From NCBI GenBank assembly GCA_021796315.1, contig JAJYOH010000002.1:1-47546 (forward strand): DNA of 47,546 bases, in the 5' to 3' direction. A program made the position numbers and the translations under genes. The DNA comes from Chloroflexota bacterium. Its GTDB lineage: Bacteria; Chloroflexota; Anaerolineae; Anaerolineales; Villigracilaceae. Of the stretch, positions 1-8,361 are shown piece after piece. Position 1 is the stretch's first letter. Every line of letters begins with the position of its first letter. The notes beneath the pieces are model-generated. The model was not told the DNA's origin, ran no database searches, and saw nothing but the letters and a program-made list of their open reading frames with translations.

Positions 1-2358
1 CGCTTTCGTGACTTTCTCAATGCCGGAGCGCAGCGCCTTCAACGTGTTCTTCAATCGCCTCGGATATTCTTCGGCAGAAATACGCGCGTCATTCGCGGCC
101 GCTTCGAAAATCAGATAAGGCACGACCGCGTCCGCGCCCATGCCGACGCACATGATCAGGTCATGCAAATTTCGGATCGCGCCGCTGCGCAAGATCAAAC
201 CGGTTTGTCGCCGCAAATTTTTCATGGACGGAAAGTTCATCAAATTCAGATCGATCTTTCCGCTGTCATCCACCGGCACCGGCGTGGATGAAGTGGGCGC
301 AGAATATTCAGCAAAGTTCAGACGGAGCGAACGGTCGATCACGCTCAACGTCAGGATGGGATCGAGCCAGCCGTTTTCGTTGCGGAATGAATCCGCATCG
401 TCCAGGACCAGAAGCCGGGTCCCGTTGCGAACGGCTTCGATCGCCGTTTGAGCGATTCGCTCCAACGCCTGCATGGTCGTCTCGCCCGATAAAGTCACCG
501 CCTGCAAACGAGTCACTTGTTGATTATCGAATCTTTGAATCAATTGATCGAGAGTCGCGCAATCAGAATCATTTGCAATTTTTCTAAGCAGATGATTTGA
601 GAACGATGAGTGCGCATCATCATCCAGCAAAATGGGCGCATCGAACGCGAAGGTGATGGCATCTTCAAGCTCGTTCGGCAGCAGCGGCGGGCGCGGCCCG
701 ATGATCGTCTGCGTGGAAAAGTGTTCGGCTTCGCGTTCGCGGTCAATGGCCGGGTTGGTCACGACCGCCACAGCTTCCTTGAAATAATCTGAAATATTTT
801 GTCGCTCTTTCGAAAGCGGCGCCAGCGGACCATCGAAACCAAGCGAGCCAATTGGGTCACTGCCGCTCTTCGCCAGTTCAAGAACCCACTCGCGATCCTC
901 GCGTCCCCAGCCAAACGCGGACATGCGCTGATCCAATCCAACTTGCGTGGATGGATGGCGCTGTGCAACATTCGAATCATTGTTATCAGATTCAATCGCC
1001 TCATGAGTCAAAGCGATTCGCTTGCCCAAAGTTTCGAGCGAACCAAATCGGCGCAAGGTCAGTTTCAACATGCGCTGTTGAATGGTCGCATAATCTGAAA
1101 CTTCAACCGTGTTCCCGCGCCGCACACGGATGCGCATCTTCTCGCCGGGCGAAAGCGGCATGGGATCGATGTGCATCGTGTCGAGATGATAAACGCCCTT
1201 TTCCGACGAGAAGAAATATTCCTTTTCCGTGTCGCCAAACCACAGCGGACGCAATCCAAGCGCATCCACGCTGAAGACGCATTCATCGCCGTAACGCGAA
1301 ATGATTCCAGCCGGGCCCTGGGCGAAAGGTCCGAACGCCTGACGATAATATTTATAAATAGTTTGCAGTTCGGGCGCGAGTTTTTCCACTTCACTCAAGA
1401 TGGGTGGGAAAGCCAGCTCCATTGCTTCAGTTAAAGAGAAATGATATTGATGAATCAATGTCGACAACAGCCGATCCAAATCCTGTGAGTCGCTTCCGCC
1501 GTTCACTAAATCGACTCCCAACATTTGGGCTTGTTCACGCAGGCGGGCAATCGTGTTGATCTCGCCGTTATGTCCAAGCAAACTAAAAGGCTGGACGCGT
1601 TCAAAGCTGGTGGCGGTGTTGGTCGAATAACGCGCATGTCCGATCGTGATGGCAGTCGTGAAATCGGGATTACGCAATTCGGGATAATACTGATACAGCG
1701 TCTCAATCGAACCGCGGACTTTATAAACAACAACATAACTCGATAATGATGCAACTGAAATTTTTGTGCGTCGTTCGATCTCGAGCGCCAGATTGAAAAG
1801 CGTCCCCTCCACATTTTCAAGCGGACCGTTTCCAACCAGCCCCGCGATTTGCCACAGATGAGGCGCCTGTATCCGCGCCATTTTCCCAAGCGCCTGAACG
1901 CGCGTCTGGATCGGACGCTCCAGCAACAGGTCAATTCCGCTTTCTTTGAGCATGTTGAGAACAGCAGATTGAACGCCACGAACATCGGGTCCTGTGTTCG
2001 GGATCATCAAATGCCCCACGAAGAAGCGGCGGTCTTCAGCCAGCCAACCGGGTTTACCTTCCTGCTCCAGCGCCTGCGCCCATAACAAGCGCGGGATGTC
2101 CGTCATCACGCCGCATCCATCGCCCTCGCCATTCACCTCGCCGCTGCGATGTCCCATAATGCTCAAAGCCGCCAGCGCGCGCTTCAAATTTCCGTGAGTC
2201 GCCTCCCCGTTCTTACGGACGGACGCCACCAGCGCGCAGGCATCGCGCTCGTCCAGCCATGTTTTTACATCGGGGGTGGTTAACCAATTAAATGAAGACG
2301 AATTCGATCCACGCGTCGTTTGATGATCGGGGGTTGGATTTAGGCTATTGCTTTGCAT
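1..2358 (-). CDS. gltB: Glutamate synthase large subunit, N-terminal part (cut by window edge)
   Basis: This is the ammonia-generating half of glutamate synthase, which takes the amide of glutamine to make glutamate from 2-oxoglutarate. The frame is open for 786 codons from ATG at 2358 to the left edge, so the FMN/synthase and GXGXG domains lie outside the window. A class II glutamine amidotransferase domain starts after a propeptide of about 40 residues. The likely nucleophile is Cys41 in the context RDACALV, where most GltB proteins have NCGFG-like sequence, followed by GHRSGEVNGEGDGCG and later GHARYSTNT and GHNGEINT. A central GltS domain follows (around DPIGSLGFDGPLAPLS and TNPAIDRERE). 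A weak Shine-Dalgarno, AAGGTG, lies just before the ATG. The gene diverges from the LuxR regulator. The family call is firm; the exact cleavage site is inferred. Confidence 0.93.
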   Translation of the reverse strand, partial: MQSNSLNPTPDHQTTRGSNSSSFNWLTTPDVKTWLDERDACALVASVRKNGEATHGNLKRALAALSIMGHRSGEVNGEGDGCGVMTDIPRLLWAQALEQEGKPGWLAEDRRFFVGHLMIPNTGPDVRGVQSAVLNMLKESGIDLLLERPIQTRVQALGKMARIQAPHLWQIAGLVGNGPLENVEGTLFNLALEIERRTKISVASLSSYVVVYKVRGSIETLYQYYPELRNPDFTTAITIGHARYSTNTATSFERVQPFSLLGHNGEINTIARLREQAQMLGVDLVNGGSDSQDLDRLLSTLIHQYHFSLTEAMELAFPPILSEVEKLAPELQTIYKYYRQAFGPFAQGPAGIISRYGDECVFSVDALGLRPLWFGDTEKEYFFSSEKGVYHLDTMHIDPMPLSPGEKMRIRVRRGNTVEVSDYATIQQRMLKLTLRRFGSLETLGKRIALTHEAIESDNNDSNVAQRHPSTQVGLDQRMSAFGWGREDREWVLELAKSGSDPIGSLGFDGPLAPLSKERQNISDYFKEAVAVVTNPAIDREREAEHFSTQTIIGPRPPLLPNELEDAITFAFDAPILLDDDAHSSFSNHLLRKIANDSDCATLDQLIQRFDNQQVTRLQAVTLSGETTMQALERIAQTAIEAVRNGTRLLVLDDADSFRNENGWLDPILTLSVIDRSLRLNFAEYSAPTSSTPVPVDDSGKIDLNLMNFPSMKNLRRQTGLILRSGAIRNLHDLIMCVGMGADAVVPYLIFEAAANDARISAEEYPRRLKNTLKALRSGIEKVTKA

Positions 2359-2401
2359 GATTCACCTTGTGTATGAATTTAAAAACAGATAATTCTTTAC
2401 A

Positions 2402-2467
2402 TCATATATTGGGAGAATCAAATTACTATTACCCATCCGGGTAATCTTTTTATTCAAATGGGTAATA
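2402..2467 (-). promoter_or_regulatory. Candidate gltB operator and -10 box
   Basis: Read toward gltB, the strand shows ATTACCC (2467-2461), 14 nt, ATTACCC (2446-2440), 4 nt and GGGTAAT (2435-2429). This is a half-site followed by a palindrome, with a -10-like TATGAT (2407-2402) 21 nt further on. The design resembles the TCACCC sites downstream of the neighbouring LuxR gene, but the half-site has TTA instead of TCA and the spacings differ. The rest of the 2359-2630 intergenic region shows nothing else I can name. Confidence 0.45.
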
Positions 2468-2614
2468 TTAAATGCGCCAGGCGAAAATAATCCGCCGCGC
2501 GCGAAATGGAAAATCCATCTGCCTGACGCGCCATCAGCCTCTTGATCGTTTCGACGTCGTGTTGCGAGTACAGGCAGCGAAAGTTTTTTCATTTTATAGG
2601 CGGATAGATTGAAA

Positions 2615-2620
2615 TATAAT
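2615..2620 (+). promoter_or_regulatory. -10 box of the LuxR-type regulator
   Basis: A perfect TATAAT ends 10 nt before the ATG at 2631. A start about 6-7 nt downstream of it would leave only a few nucleotides of leader, which fits the absence of a Shine-Dalgarno sequence. The -35 region (near 2592, TTTTAT) is poor. A leaderless transcript is inferred. Confidence 0.45.
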
Positions 2621-2630
2621 AAAGCGATTT

Positions 2631-5327
2631 ATGAACGAACTGCACAGCGATTCGCAAAGCGCAAATAAATTGCTCCACGCCAAGTTGATGAAGCCGGATC
2701 TGCATTTGGCGATCATTCAACGTGGTGATCTGCTGGTACGGCTGGATGAAAGCCTGATGAGGAAATTGACTCTTGTCACTGCGCCGACCGGCTTTGGCAA
2801 AACGACTCTCGTCAGCATGTGGATTGCAAACCGCGGGATTAAATCTGGATGGGTGACGTTGGACGAAAACGATAACGACCCGGCTCGCTTCTGGACTTAT
2901 GTTTGCTCGGCGTTACGAGGCTTTGATCCTTCTGTGGGCAAATCCACGCTGTCGGCGCTGGCCACTTCCCAGCCGCCTTCATTTCAAACCCTGCTCTCGC
3001 CGTTGATCAACGACCTGGAGCGATTAAAAGAATCCTGCGTTTTGGTGCTGGACGAATTTCATGCCATCACGTCCATAGAGATCGATGATGGCCTTTCATT
3101 TCTGATTCAGCATTTGCCTGAGACTCTACATCTAATATTGATCTCGCGCAGCGAGCCATCGCTATCAGCCGGCATTTTACGTGCCCGCGGAGAAATGCTG
3201 GATGTCGGCGTGTCTGACTTGCGTTTTGATGAATCAGAAACGCGAACGTTCCTGCGGGAAGTCTTGTCTGCGGAATTACCGCCCGCAACTGTGACAAAAT
3301 TGCAGGAACGCACCGAAGGCTGGGCGGCGGGTTTGAGACTGGCCGCTTTGTCTCTGCAAAATAGAAACCCCGAAGAGGCTGAAAAATTTATACAGAACTT
3401 TTCAGGCAGCCATCGTTATGTGTCCGATTATCTGATCAAGGAAGTATTTGAAGCCCAGCCTGAATCGATACGGAATTTTCTCCTTCACACCTGCTTTTTC
3501 AACCGTCTGACGGCTTCATTGTGTAACGCGGTCATGGAAATAAATAACAGCGCGTCCATGCTCGAACAGCTCGAACGCGGCAATTTGTTCATCGTACAGC
3601 TTGAGCGCGGCGGCGATCAAATCTGGTATCGCTATAATCCTTTGTTCGCAGAGTCAATCCAATATCTTGCCAGACAGCGTTTCGATGAGGCCGTCATCAG
3701 GATGTTATTCGAAAAAGCTTGTGACTGGTATGAATATCATGGATTACTCGACGAAGCCATTGAAAATGCGCTCGCAGCAAAATTATTCGAGCGCGCTGTA
3801 AAGTTGATCGAAAAGTTCGTCGGGGTCTATGATTTGAGCAAAATGCGTACTCTCGCCCGCTGGCTTGAAAATATTCCCCGGCAGGATATCCTGCTTCATC
3901 CTTTAATTAGTTTTACGTTTGCCCAGATCATTCTTTTTTCGTCGGACCGCTTTACACCGACAACCGCCACCAGGCTCGAACCATTTCTGCGCGCAGCTGA
4001 GTCGGCTTGGAGCGCCGAAGAGAATCACCAGCAGCTGGGGCAGTTGCATTCCTTTCGTGGACTTGTTGCCTGGTGGCAAGGAGATATTCAAAAAGCATTT
4101 GAATATGCACGTCAATCGTTGGATGAACTCCCGGAAAACGATTTGCTGTGGCGCGGCAACAGCCTGCTCATCCTCAGTTACGAAACGTTGAACGCCGGCC
4201 AAATTTTAGATGCACAGGATGTGATCCTCGAAGCGCGTGCTTTGCTGGGTGCGGCGCAAAATATCTATGGCGTGCTGGCCGCCGCCCAAATATTGAGCGA
4301 AGTTTTCTATTGGCAGGGCGAACTGGAACAATCAGAGCAATTGAACCAGCAAATCCTGACCGATGCAGTTGGCGACGAGTCCATGCTGGACGATCAGGGG
4401 GTCGCATTTTTGAATCTCGCACATATTGCCTATGAAAAAAATGATCTCGAACAGGCCGGGCAATATGCGGCGCGCGCATTGGACCTGGGCCAGCAACGCG
4501 CGAATGAAACACTTCAAGTACGGGCCACGATCCAGCTTGCTTATCTTTACTCGGTCAAAGATGATTCGTTGCGCGCTCATGAGCTTCTTAAATCTCTGGA
4601 AGCGAAAATCAAAATCCCGGTCTTATTGCGCGACATTCAAAACGCACAGGCGCTTCTCTCCATTCGAGCCAATGAAATTTCATCGCTTGAGTGGTGGGTG
4701 AAAATTATCTCTGTTGAAAATCAAAACGCCCTGCATCTGCAAAGGGAAAGCGAAGCGTTTACCCTGGCACGTTTACAAATTGCAGAAGGCAGAACGAGCG
4801 AAGTGTTTGATGCACTGAATAAGTGGGGAAAGGATGCCGCTGAAAACGGACGCGTGCGAAGCCAGATCGAAGCATTGTGCCTTGCAGCGCTGGCGCATCC
4901 GTCGAGTTCGTCGAAAGCCGCCAAATCACTCATTGAGGCTTTGACACTTGGACAGGTAAAAGGATATCGTCGCATATTTTTGGATGAAGGGAGTCGGATG
5001 GCGGAATTGATTCAGGCGATTCTGCCCTCGCTTCCAAACCGGACCCTGAACCTGTTTGCCGCTACCCTTTTGCATTCCTTCTCGCCTGAAACGGCTGCCC
5101 ATTTAACGGCGACCCGTTCCACGGTCCAGAACGAAGCGTTGAGCCAGCAGGAACTACGCGTCCTGCGTTTGCTGGCCGCAGGCTTATCCAATGCAGATAT
5201 TGCACAGGAGTTGGTCGTCTCCATTAATACGATCAAGACGCAGGTCAAGAGTATTTATCGCAAGTTGAATATCAATTCGCGCGAGGAGGCGCGCGAAGCT
5301 GCACGTGAATTAAAACTGTTGAATTGA
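2631..5327 (+). CDS. MalT-like LuxR family ATP-dependent transcriptional activator
   Basis: An 898-residue LAL/STAND regulator. The N-terminal P-loop NTPase has Walker A APTGFGKTT (residues 51-59) and Walker B VLVLDEFHAI (about 137-146). A long middle region of helical TPR-like repeats (about 340-820) usually binds a small-molecule or protein inducer in this family. The C-terminal LuxR helix-turn-helix covers about 835-898 (LSQQELRVLRLLAAGLSNADIA, with NTIKTQVKSIYRKL as recognition helix region). Such proteins oligomerise with ATP and inducer and activate promoters. No Shine-Dalgarno is visible and a TATAAT lies right before the ATG. It stands upstream of three transcription units that share one composite site, so I infer they are its targets. 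The inducer cannot be read from sequence. Confidence 0.93.
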   Translation: MNELHSDSQSANKLLHAKLMKPDLHLAIIQRGDLLVRLDESLMRKLTLVTAPTGFGKTTLVSMWIANRGIKSGWVTLDENDNDPARFWTYVCSALRGFDPSVGKSTLSALATSQPPSFQTLLSPLINDLERLKESCVLVLDEFHAITSIEIDDGLSFLIQHLPETLHLILISRSEPSLSAGILRARGEMLDVGVSDLRFDESETRTFLREVLSAELPPATVTKLQERTEGWAAGLRLAALSLQNRNPEEAEKFIQNFSGSHRYVSDYLIKEVFEAQPESIRNFLLHTCFFNRLTASLCNAVMEINNSASMLEQLERGNLFIVQLERGGDQIWYRYNPLFAESIQYLARQRFDEAVIRMLFEKACDWYEYHGLLDEAIENALAAKLFERAVKLIEKFVGVYDLSKMRTLARWLENIPRQDILLHPLISFTFAQIILFSSDRFTPTTATRLEPFLRAAESAWSAEENHQQLGQLHSFRGLVAWWQGDIQKAFEYARQSLDELPENDLLWRGNSLLILSYETLNAGQILDAQDVILEARALLGAAQNIYGVLAAAQILSEVFYWQGELEQSEQLNQQILTDAVGDESMLDDQGVAFLNLAHIAYEKNDLEQAGQYAARALDLGQQRANETLQVRATIQLAYLYSVKDDSLRAHELLKSLEAKIKIPVLLRDIQNAQALLSIRANEISSLEWWVKIISVENQNALHLQRESEAFTLARLQIAEGRTSEVFDALNKWGKDAAENGRVRSQIEALCLAALAHPSSSSKAAKSLIEALTLGQVKGYRRIFLDEGSRMAELIQAILPSLPNRTLNLFAATLLHSFSPETAAHLTATRSTVQNEALSQQELRVLRLLAAGLSNADIAQELVVSINTIKTQVKSIYRKLNINSREEAREAARELKLLN

Positions 5328-5328
5328 A

Positions 5329-5385
5329 TCACCCGCGCAATCACCCGCCCAGGGTGAAGCGAAAAAATTTGGCAGATACTACAAT
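5329..5385 (+). promoter_or_regulatory. Composite operator site 1 with -10 box
   Basis: TCACCC (5329-5334), 6 nt, TCACCC (5341-5346), 5 nt, GGGTGA (5352-5357): a direct half-site plus a 17-bp palindrome. The -10-like TACAAT (5380-5385) begins 22 nt after the site, and no -35 box is visible, as expected where an activator replaces it. The site starts 2 nt after the regulator's stop codon. The same layout recurs at 6171 and 7219. Confidence 0.65.
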
Positions 5386-5419
5386 GCGGTCAATCAACGC
5401 ATAAAGCAGGATTTTGAAA

Positions 5420-6112
5420 ATGACGCAACGATCTATTCTTGCAGGAACAAACCAAACCATAGTTATCAAAGCTGGAGCCAGCGTGACTGTGAAAGGCCAT
5501 GACAGCGACCTGGTCACGGCTGAGACCAAAGGCATGTGGGGGCTGACTTTGGAACGACGCAGTGAATCGCAGATTGGCCGTGCCCGATTGGCCGCCGGAG
5601 ATCATGTGCTCTTCGATGTGCGCGTGAAGATGCCCAACCTAAGCGGCAAAAACGAGCCGAATGAAATCATCGAAGTTCAGATGGGCGGAAGCGGTGAAGT
5701 GCTGGTGCCGTTTTCTTCCAACGTGAAAGTTTACGCCGGAAAGAATGTTGACGTTCAGAGCATAAAAGGCCAGGTGGATGCTTATGCAGGCTTGAAGCTG
5801 AACTTGCAGGATGTTTATTGTTTGGGAAATGCGTCGGCTGGCTGGTCAATGAATATTGATTGTCAAACCATGATCGGCAATGACGTCACCTTTGGCGCGG
5901 GCAGGGACTTGCGTTTTCACATTGCTGACCTAACCAGTACCCGCTTGCGTGTGAAGGACATCGGCGGTTATTGGGAAGCGCGAATTGGCAATGCCGAGAA
6001 ATCGGTTTATCTCAAATCGGGTGGCGATGTCACTTTTGTGACCGATCAAAAAGTCGAGCCGTTACCGCCAAATTATATTTTGGGAAAAATAGAAAAGCCA
6101 GGCGCGGCATAA
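5420..6112 (+). CDS. Beta-strand-rich protein of unknown function (DUF4097/adhesin-head-like)
   Basis: A 230-residue protein without signal peptide or membrane segment. I chose ATG 5420; a TTG at 5414 is also in frame. The sequence alternates short hydrophobic and polar stretches with repeated Gly/Asn turns (for example VKVYAGKNVDVQSIKGQVDAY, DVTFGAGRDLRF, SVYLKSGGDVTF). This suggests a beta-helix or stacked-strand fold as in DUF4097 / putative auto-transporter adhesin head proteins, which is a fold-level impression and not a family match. It is a single-gene unit between composite operator site 1 and a strong terminator, so it is probably controlled by the upstream LuxR regulator. No enzymatic motif is seen. 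Confidence 0.75.
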   Translation: MTQRSILAGTNQTIVIKAGASVTVKGHDSDLVTAETKGMWGLTLERRSESQIGRARLAAGDHVLFDVRVKMPNLSGKNEPNEIIEVQMGGSGEVLVPFSSNVKVYAGKNVDVQSIKGQVDAYAGLKLNLQDVYCLGNASAGWSMNIDCQTMIGNDVTFGAGRDLRFHIADLTSTRLRVKDIGGYWEARIGNAEKSVYLKSGGDVTFVTDQKVEPLPPNYILGKIEKPGAA

Positions 6113-6132
6113 AACTTTTTCTTTTTTTCATG

Positions 6133-6161
6133 AACGCCTCACAAGTTGTGAGGCGTTTTGT
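6133..6161 (+). terminator. Rho-independent terminator
   Basis: AACGCCTCAC (6133-6142), loop AAGTT, GTGAGGCGTT (6148-6157), then TTGTTTT. The 10-bp stem is perfect. It lies 20 nt after the unknown protein's stop codon and just before operator site 2, so it separates two independent units. Confidence 0.85.
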
Positions 6162-6170
6162 TTTCGATAA

Positions 6171-6228
6171 TCACCCTCTCAATCACCCGATGCGGGTGAT
6201 GCCTCTTCACTCCATTGAAAGCTATGAT
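6171..6228 (+). promoter_or_regulatory. Composite operator site 2 with -10 box
   Basis: TCACCC (6171-6176), 6 nt, TCACCC (6183-6188), 5 nt, GGGTGA (6194-6199). TATGAT (6223-6228) begins 23 nt after the site. Half-site order and spacing are identical to the sites at 5329 and 7219. It serves the esterase gene. Confidence 0.65.
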
Positions 6229-6282
6229 CTGAAGATCTTGATAGATAAGGAGACATCACATAATCCCATGAAAGGAATAAAA

Positions 6283-7215
6283 ATGACAAGTATTCAAAGC
6301 CGGTTGTTTTACTGGCTACTCAGGTTTTCAAAGAGCCGAAGCCCTCTTGCCGATCGCAATACAACTCTTGCACAGCAGCGTGCGATGATGGATGAAATGT
6401 CCAAGCGTTATGAAAAATACTTTCCCGCTGATGTAAAACGACAAAGTGTTAGAGTGGAGGAACGGAACGCGGAATGGTTGAAACCGCAAAACGCAATCGA
6501 AAATCGTGTACTCCTTTACCTGCACGGCGGTGCCTTCACAATGGGTTCGCTATCAGAAGGCCGTAACCTGGCGGCTTTACTTGCACTGGCTTGCCGTGCT
6601 ACCACTCTAAGTTTAGATTATCGCCTTGCGCCGGAGCATCCCTTCCCAGCCGCCCTAGAAGATGGTGTGGCTGCCTATCGCTGGCTTCTCGCTCAAGGTT
6701 TTTGCGCCAAGCAGGTTGCGCTGGTAGGCGAGTCTGCCGGAGGAAATCTGGCCCTCGTGACCGTCATCGCCCTCCGCGATGCGGGCGATCCCTTGCCCGC
6801 CGCCGTTGTCGCACTCTCGCCAATCACCGATCTGACGCTGAACGGAGAAACCATCACCAGCCGCCGCAAACAGGATCCTATGTTGACACGCGAGTGGGTA
6901 CATTCTCATATTATTCGCTATACCAATGGTCGTGATCCGTCATTGCCATTAATTTCACCTCTTTATGCAGATTTACATGGTCTGTCCCCGATGCTAATCC
7001 AAGCCGGCGAGAATGAAATACTGTTTAGTGACTCAGTCTCTCTGGCGGAGAAGGCACGAAGAACAGGAGTTGATGTCACCCTGGAGATTGAAAAAGGAAT
7101 GTGGCACGTCTGGCATAAATTTGCAATGCTTCCTGAAAGCAAAGGGGCTATTGAACGTATCGGCAAATTCGTCTGTATGAAATTTGACCATGCAGGCGGG
7201 CATTTCTCGGTTTGA
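6283..7215 (+). CDS. Alpha/beta-hydrolase fold-3 esterase (hormone-sensitive lipase type)
   Basis: A 310-residue carboxylesterase of the HSL family. The oxyanion-hole motif HGGAF is at residues 81-85 and the nucleophile elbow GESAGG has Ser151. The segment LDYRLAPEHPFPAALED is typical of the family, and the catalytic His lies near 275-278 (GMWHVWH). I chose ATG 6283 because AAAGGA sits 6 nt upstream; ATG 6268 in the same frame is possible with AAGGAG at 13 nt. No signal peptide, so cytoplasmic. Natural substrate unknown; relatives hydrolyse short acyl esters or lactones. It has its own composite operator, and the next one begins 3 nt after its stop codon. Confidence 0.9.
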   Translation: MTSIQSRLFYWLLRFSKSRSPLADRNTTLAQQRAMMDEMSKRYEKYFPADVKRQSVRVEERNAEWLKPQNAIENRVLLYLHGGAFTMGSLSEGRNLAALLALACRATTLSLDYRLAPEHPFPAALEDGVAAYRWLLAQGFCAKQVALVGESAGGNLALVTVIALRDAGDPLPAAVVALSPITDLTLNGETITSRRKQDPMLTREWVHSHIIRYTNGRDPSLPLISPLYADLHGLSPMLIQAGENEILFSDSVSLAEKARRTGVDVTLEIEKGMWHVWHKFAMLPESKGAIERIGKFVCMKFDHAGGHFSV

Positions 7216-7218
7216 CAA

Positions 7219-7276
7219 TCACCCGTCCATTCACCCGGCGTGGGTGAAGTCAAGTCACCCTGATACGCAATACCAT
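7219..7276 (+). promoter_or_regulatory. Composite operator site 3 with -10 box
   Basis: TCACCC (7219-7224), 6 nt, TCACCC (7231-7236), 5 nt, GGGTGA (7242-7247), then TACCAT (7271-7276) after 23 nt. A further TCACCC lies at 7255-7260, so this copy has one extra half-site. It precedes the small membrane peptide and the methyltransferase. Confidence 0.65.
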
Positions 7277-7304
7277 AAGCGAAATTCAAAAAGGAGAAAT
7301 GAAA

Positions 7305-7421
7305 ATGGAAAACTTACTTCAAATGTGGCTCAACCCGATCAACCTGGGAATTTTATTTCTATGCCTGTGCATAGGCGTCTGGATCCTGGCGCACAGCGCT
7401 CCCACCTATAAAGACAAGTAA
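7305..7421 (+). CDS. 38-residue single-pass membrane peptide
   Basis: A short frame starting at ATG 7305 with AAGGAG 8 nt upstream; ATG 7299 is in frame but only 2 nt from that ribosome site. The product begins MENLLQMWLNP, has one strongly hydrophobic helix of about 20 residues (from NLGILFLCLCIGVWIL) and a short polar tail, APTYKDK. Shape and size resemble small regulatory subunits of membrane complexes, but I recognise no family. It is the first gene behind composite operator site 3 and about 180 nt before the methyltransferase. The good ribosome site and operator argue that it is translated. Confidence 0.6.
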   Translation: MENLLQMWLNPINLGILFLCLCIGVWILAHSAPTYKDK

Positions 7422-7427
7422 CCCAAA

Positions 7428-7556
7428 TTGCCACCATCCTCTCCTTATGTCGTACTGAGCCCTTCGGCTGCGTGGAATTACGACAAGCAAAGGAATCCGG
7501 ACGGAAGCCCCGAACAGGTTGCGCAGGAACTGAAGCGTTTTTTTGCCGAGCCATAA
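7428..7556 (+). pseudogene. Possible short or degenerate reading frame between the peptide and the methyltransferase
   Basis: After the TAA of the 38-residue peptide, the same frame stays open for about 42 codons from TTG 7428 to TAA 7554-7556. It ends with a protein-like tail (AWNYDKQRNPDG and then SPEQVAQELKRFFAEP). There is no clear start site of its own. It includes a palindromic repeat variant (CTGAGCCCTTCGGCT near 7455-7469). It may be the remnant of a second small gene or noise; function unknown. Confidence 0.25.
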
Positions 7557-7599
7557 AACTGTCGAGGTATCCAAGTTCAAAATCAAGAAAGGAAAGAAA

Positions 7600-8259
7600 A
7601 TGACGACTACAAAAGCCTATAAAGGTCTTCCCATGGAAGGCGTGATCGCGAGTTGGTACGCTCGAACAACCTACAAGGATTTGAAGCGCCACAAATTAAT
7701 AGCCGGACAATTGGCGGAAAAGATTCCCGCCAACGGCAAGGTGTTGGAGGTCGCGCCGGGACCGGGGTACTTCTGCATCGAACTCGCGAAACTCGGCAAT
7801 TACCAGATCACAGGCCTCGATATCAGCAAATCCTTTGTGGAGATCGCGCGCAAGAATGCGGCAAAAGCAAGCCTGAAAATTGATTTCCGTGAAGGCAATG
7901 CCTCCGCCATGCCTTTTGAAAATGGAACCTTTGATTTCACCTTCTGTCAGGCGGCTTTCAAGAATTTTAGTGAGCCGGTCAAAGCCATTGCGGAAATGTA
8001 TCGTGTCCTTCGCCCGGGCGGAACAACTGTCATCGTTGACTTGCGCCATGATGCTTCTGTGGAGGAAATTACGCGCGAAGTTAAAGGTATGGGACTCGGC
8101 CTCGTCAATGAGGCGGTGGTCAAATGGACTTTCAAGCAGATGTTATTGAAGAGTGCTTATAGCATCGCCGAGATGAAATCCATGGTCGCACAGACACCGT
8201 TCGGCAAAGGCAGGATCGACGTGGGCGGTGTGGGCTTTCAAGTCTGGCTTCAAAAATAG
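7600..8259 (+). CDS. Class I SAM-dependent methyltransferase
   Basis: A 219-residue Methyltransf_11/25-type enzyme. Motif I VLEVAPGPG (residues 48-56) binds S-adenosylmethionine; the acidic end of strand 2 is GLDIS, motif II region is FDFTFCQAAFKNF, and YRVLRPGG is motif III. ATG 7600 is chosen because AAAGGAAAG lies just upstream; the frame extends further 5' without a better start. The acceptor is unknown: the class covers small molecules, quinones and lipids. It is probably co-transcribed with the membrane peptide from operator site 3. A hairpin follows its stop codon. Confidence 0.9.
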   Translation: MTTTKAYKGLPMEGVIASWYARTTYKDLKRHKLIAGQLAEKIPANGKVLEVAPGPGYFCIELAKLGNYQITGLDISKSFVEIARKNAAKASLKIDFREGNASAMPFENGTFDFTFCQAAFKNFSEPVKAIAEMYRVLRPGGTTVIVDLRHDASVEEITREVKGMGLGLVNEAVVKWTFKQMLLKSAYSIAEMKSMVAQTPFGKGRIDVGGVGFQVWLQK

Positions 8260-8271
8260 TTTGCAGATATA

Positions 8272-8308
8272 AAAATCACCCTGCTGGTACGATCAACAGG
8301 ATGATTTT
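8272..8308 (+). terminator. Terminator-like hairpin
   Basis: AAAATCA-C-CCTG (8272-8283) pairs with CAGG-A-TGATTTT (8297-8308) with one C.A mismatch, followed by CTTTTG. It lies 12 nt after the methyltransferase stop and closes the presumed regulon. Confidence 0.65.
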
Positions 8309-8361
8309 CTTTTGTAAATTTATGTCTTTATGCAACTTTCCATGAGTTTCGATTCGGCCAC

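Noticed and set aside
2362..2592. 76-codon open frame on the minus strand between gltB and the LuxR gene
   Set aside because: It overlaps the gltB promoter and operator region, has improbable composition and no ribosome site.
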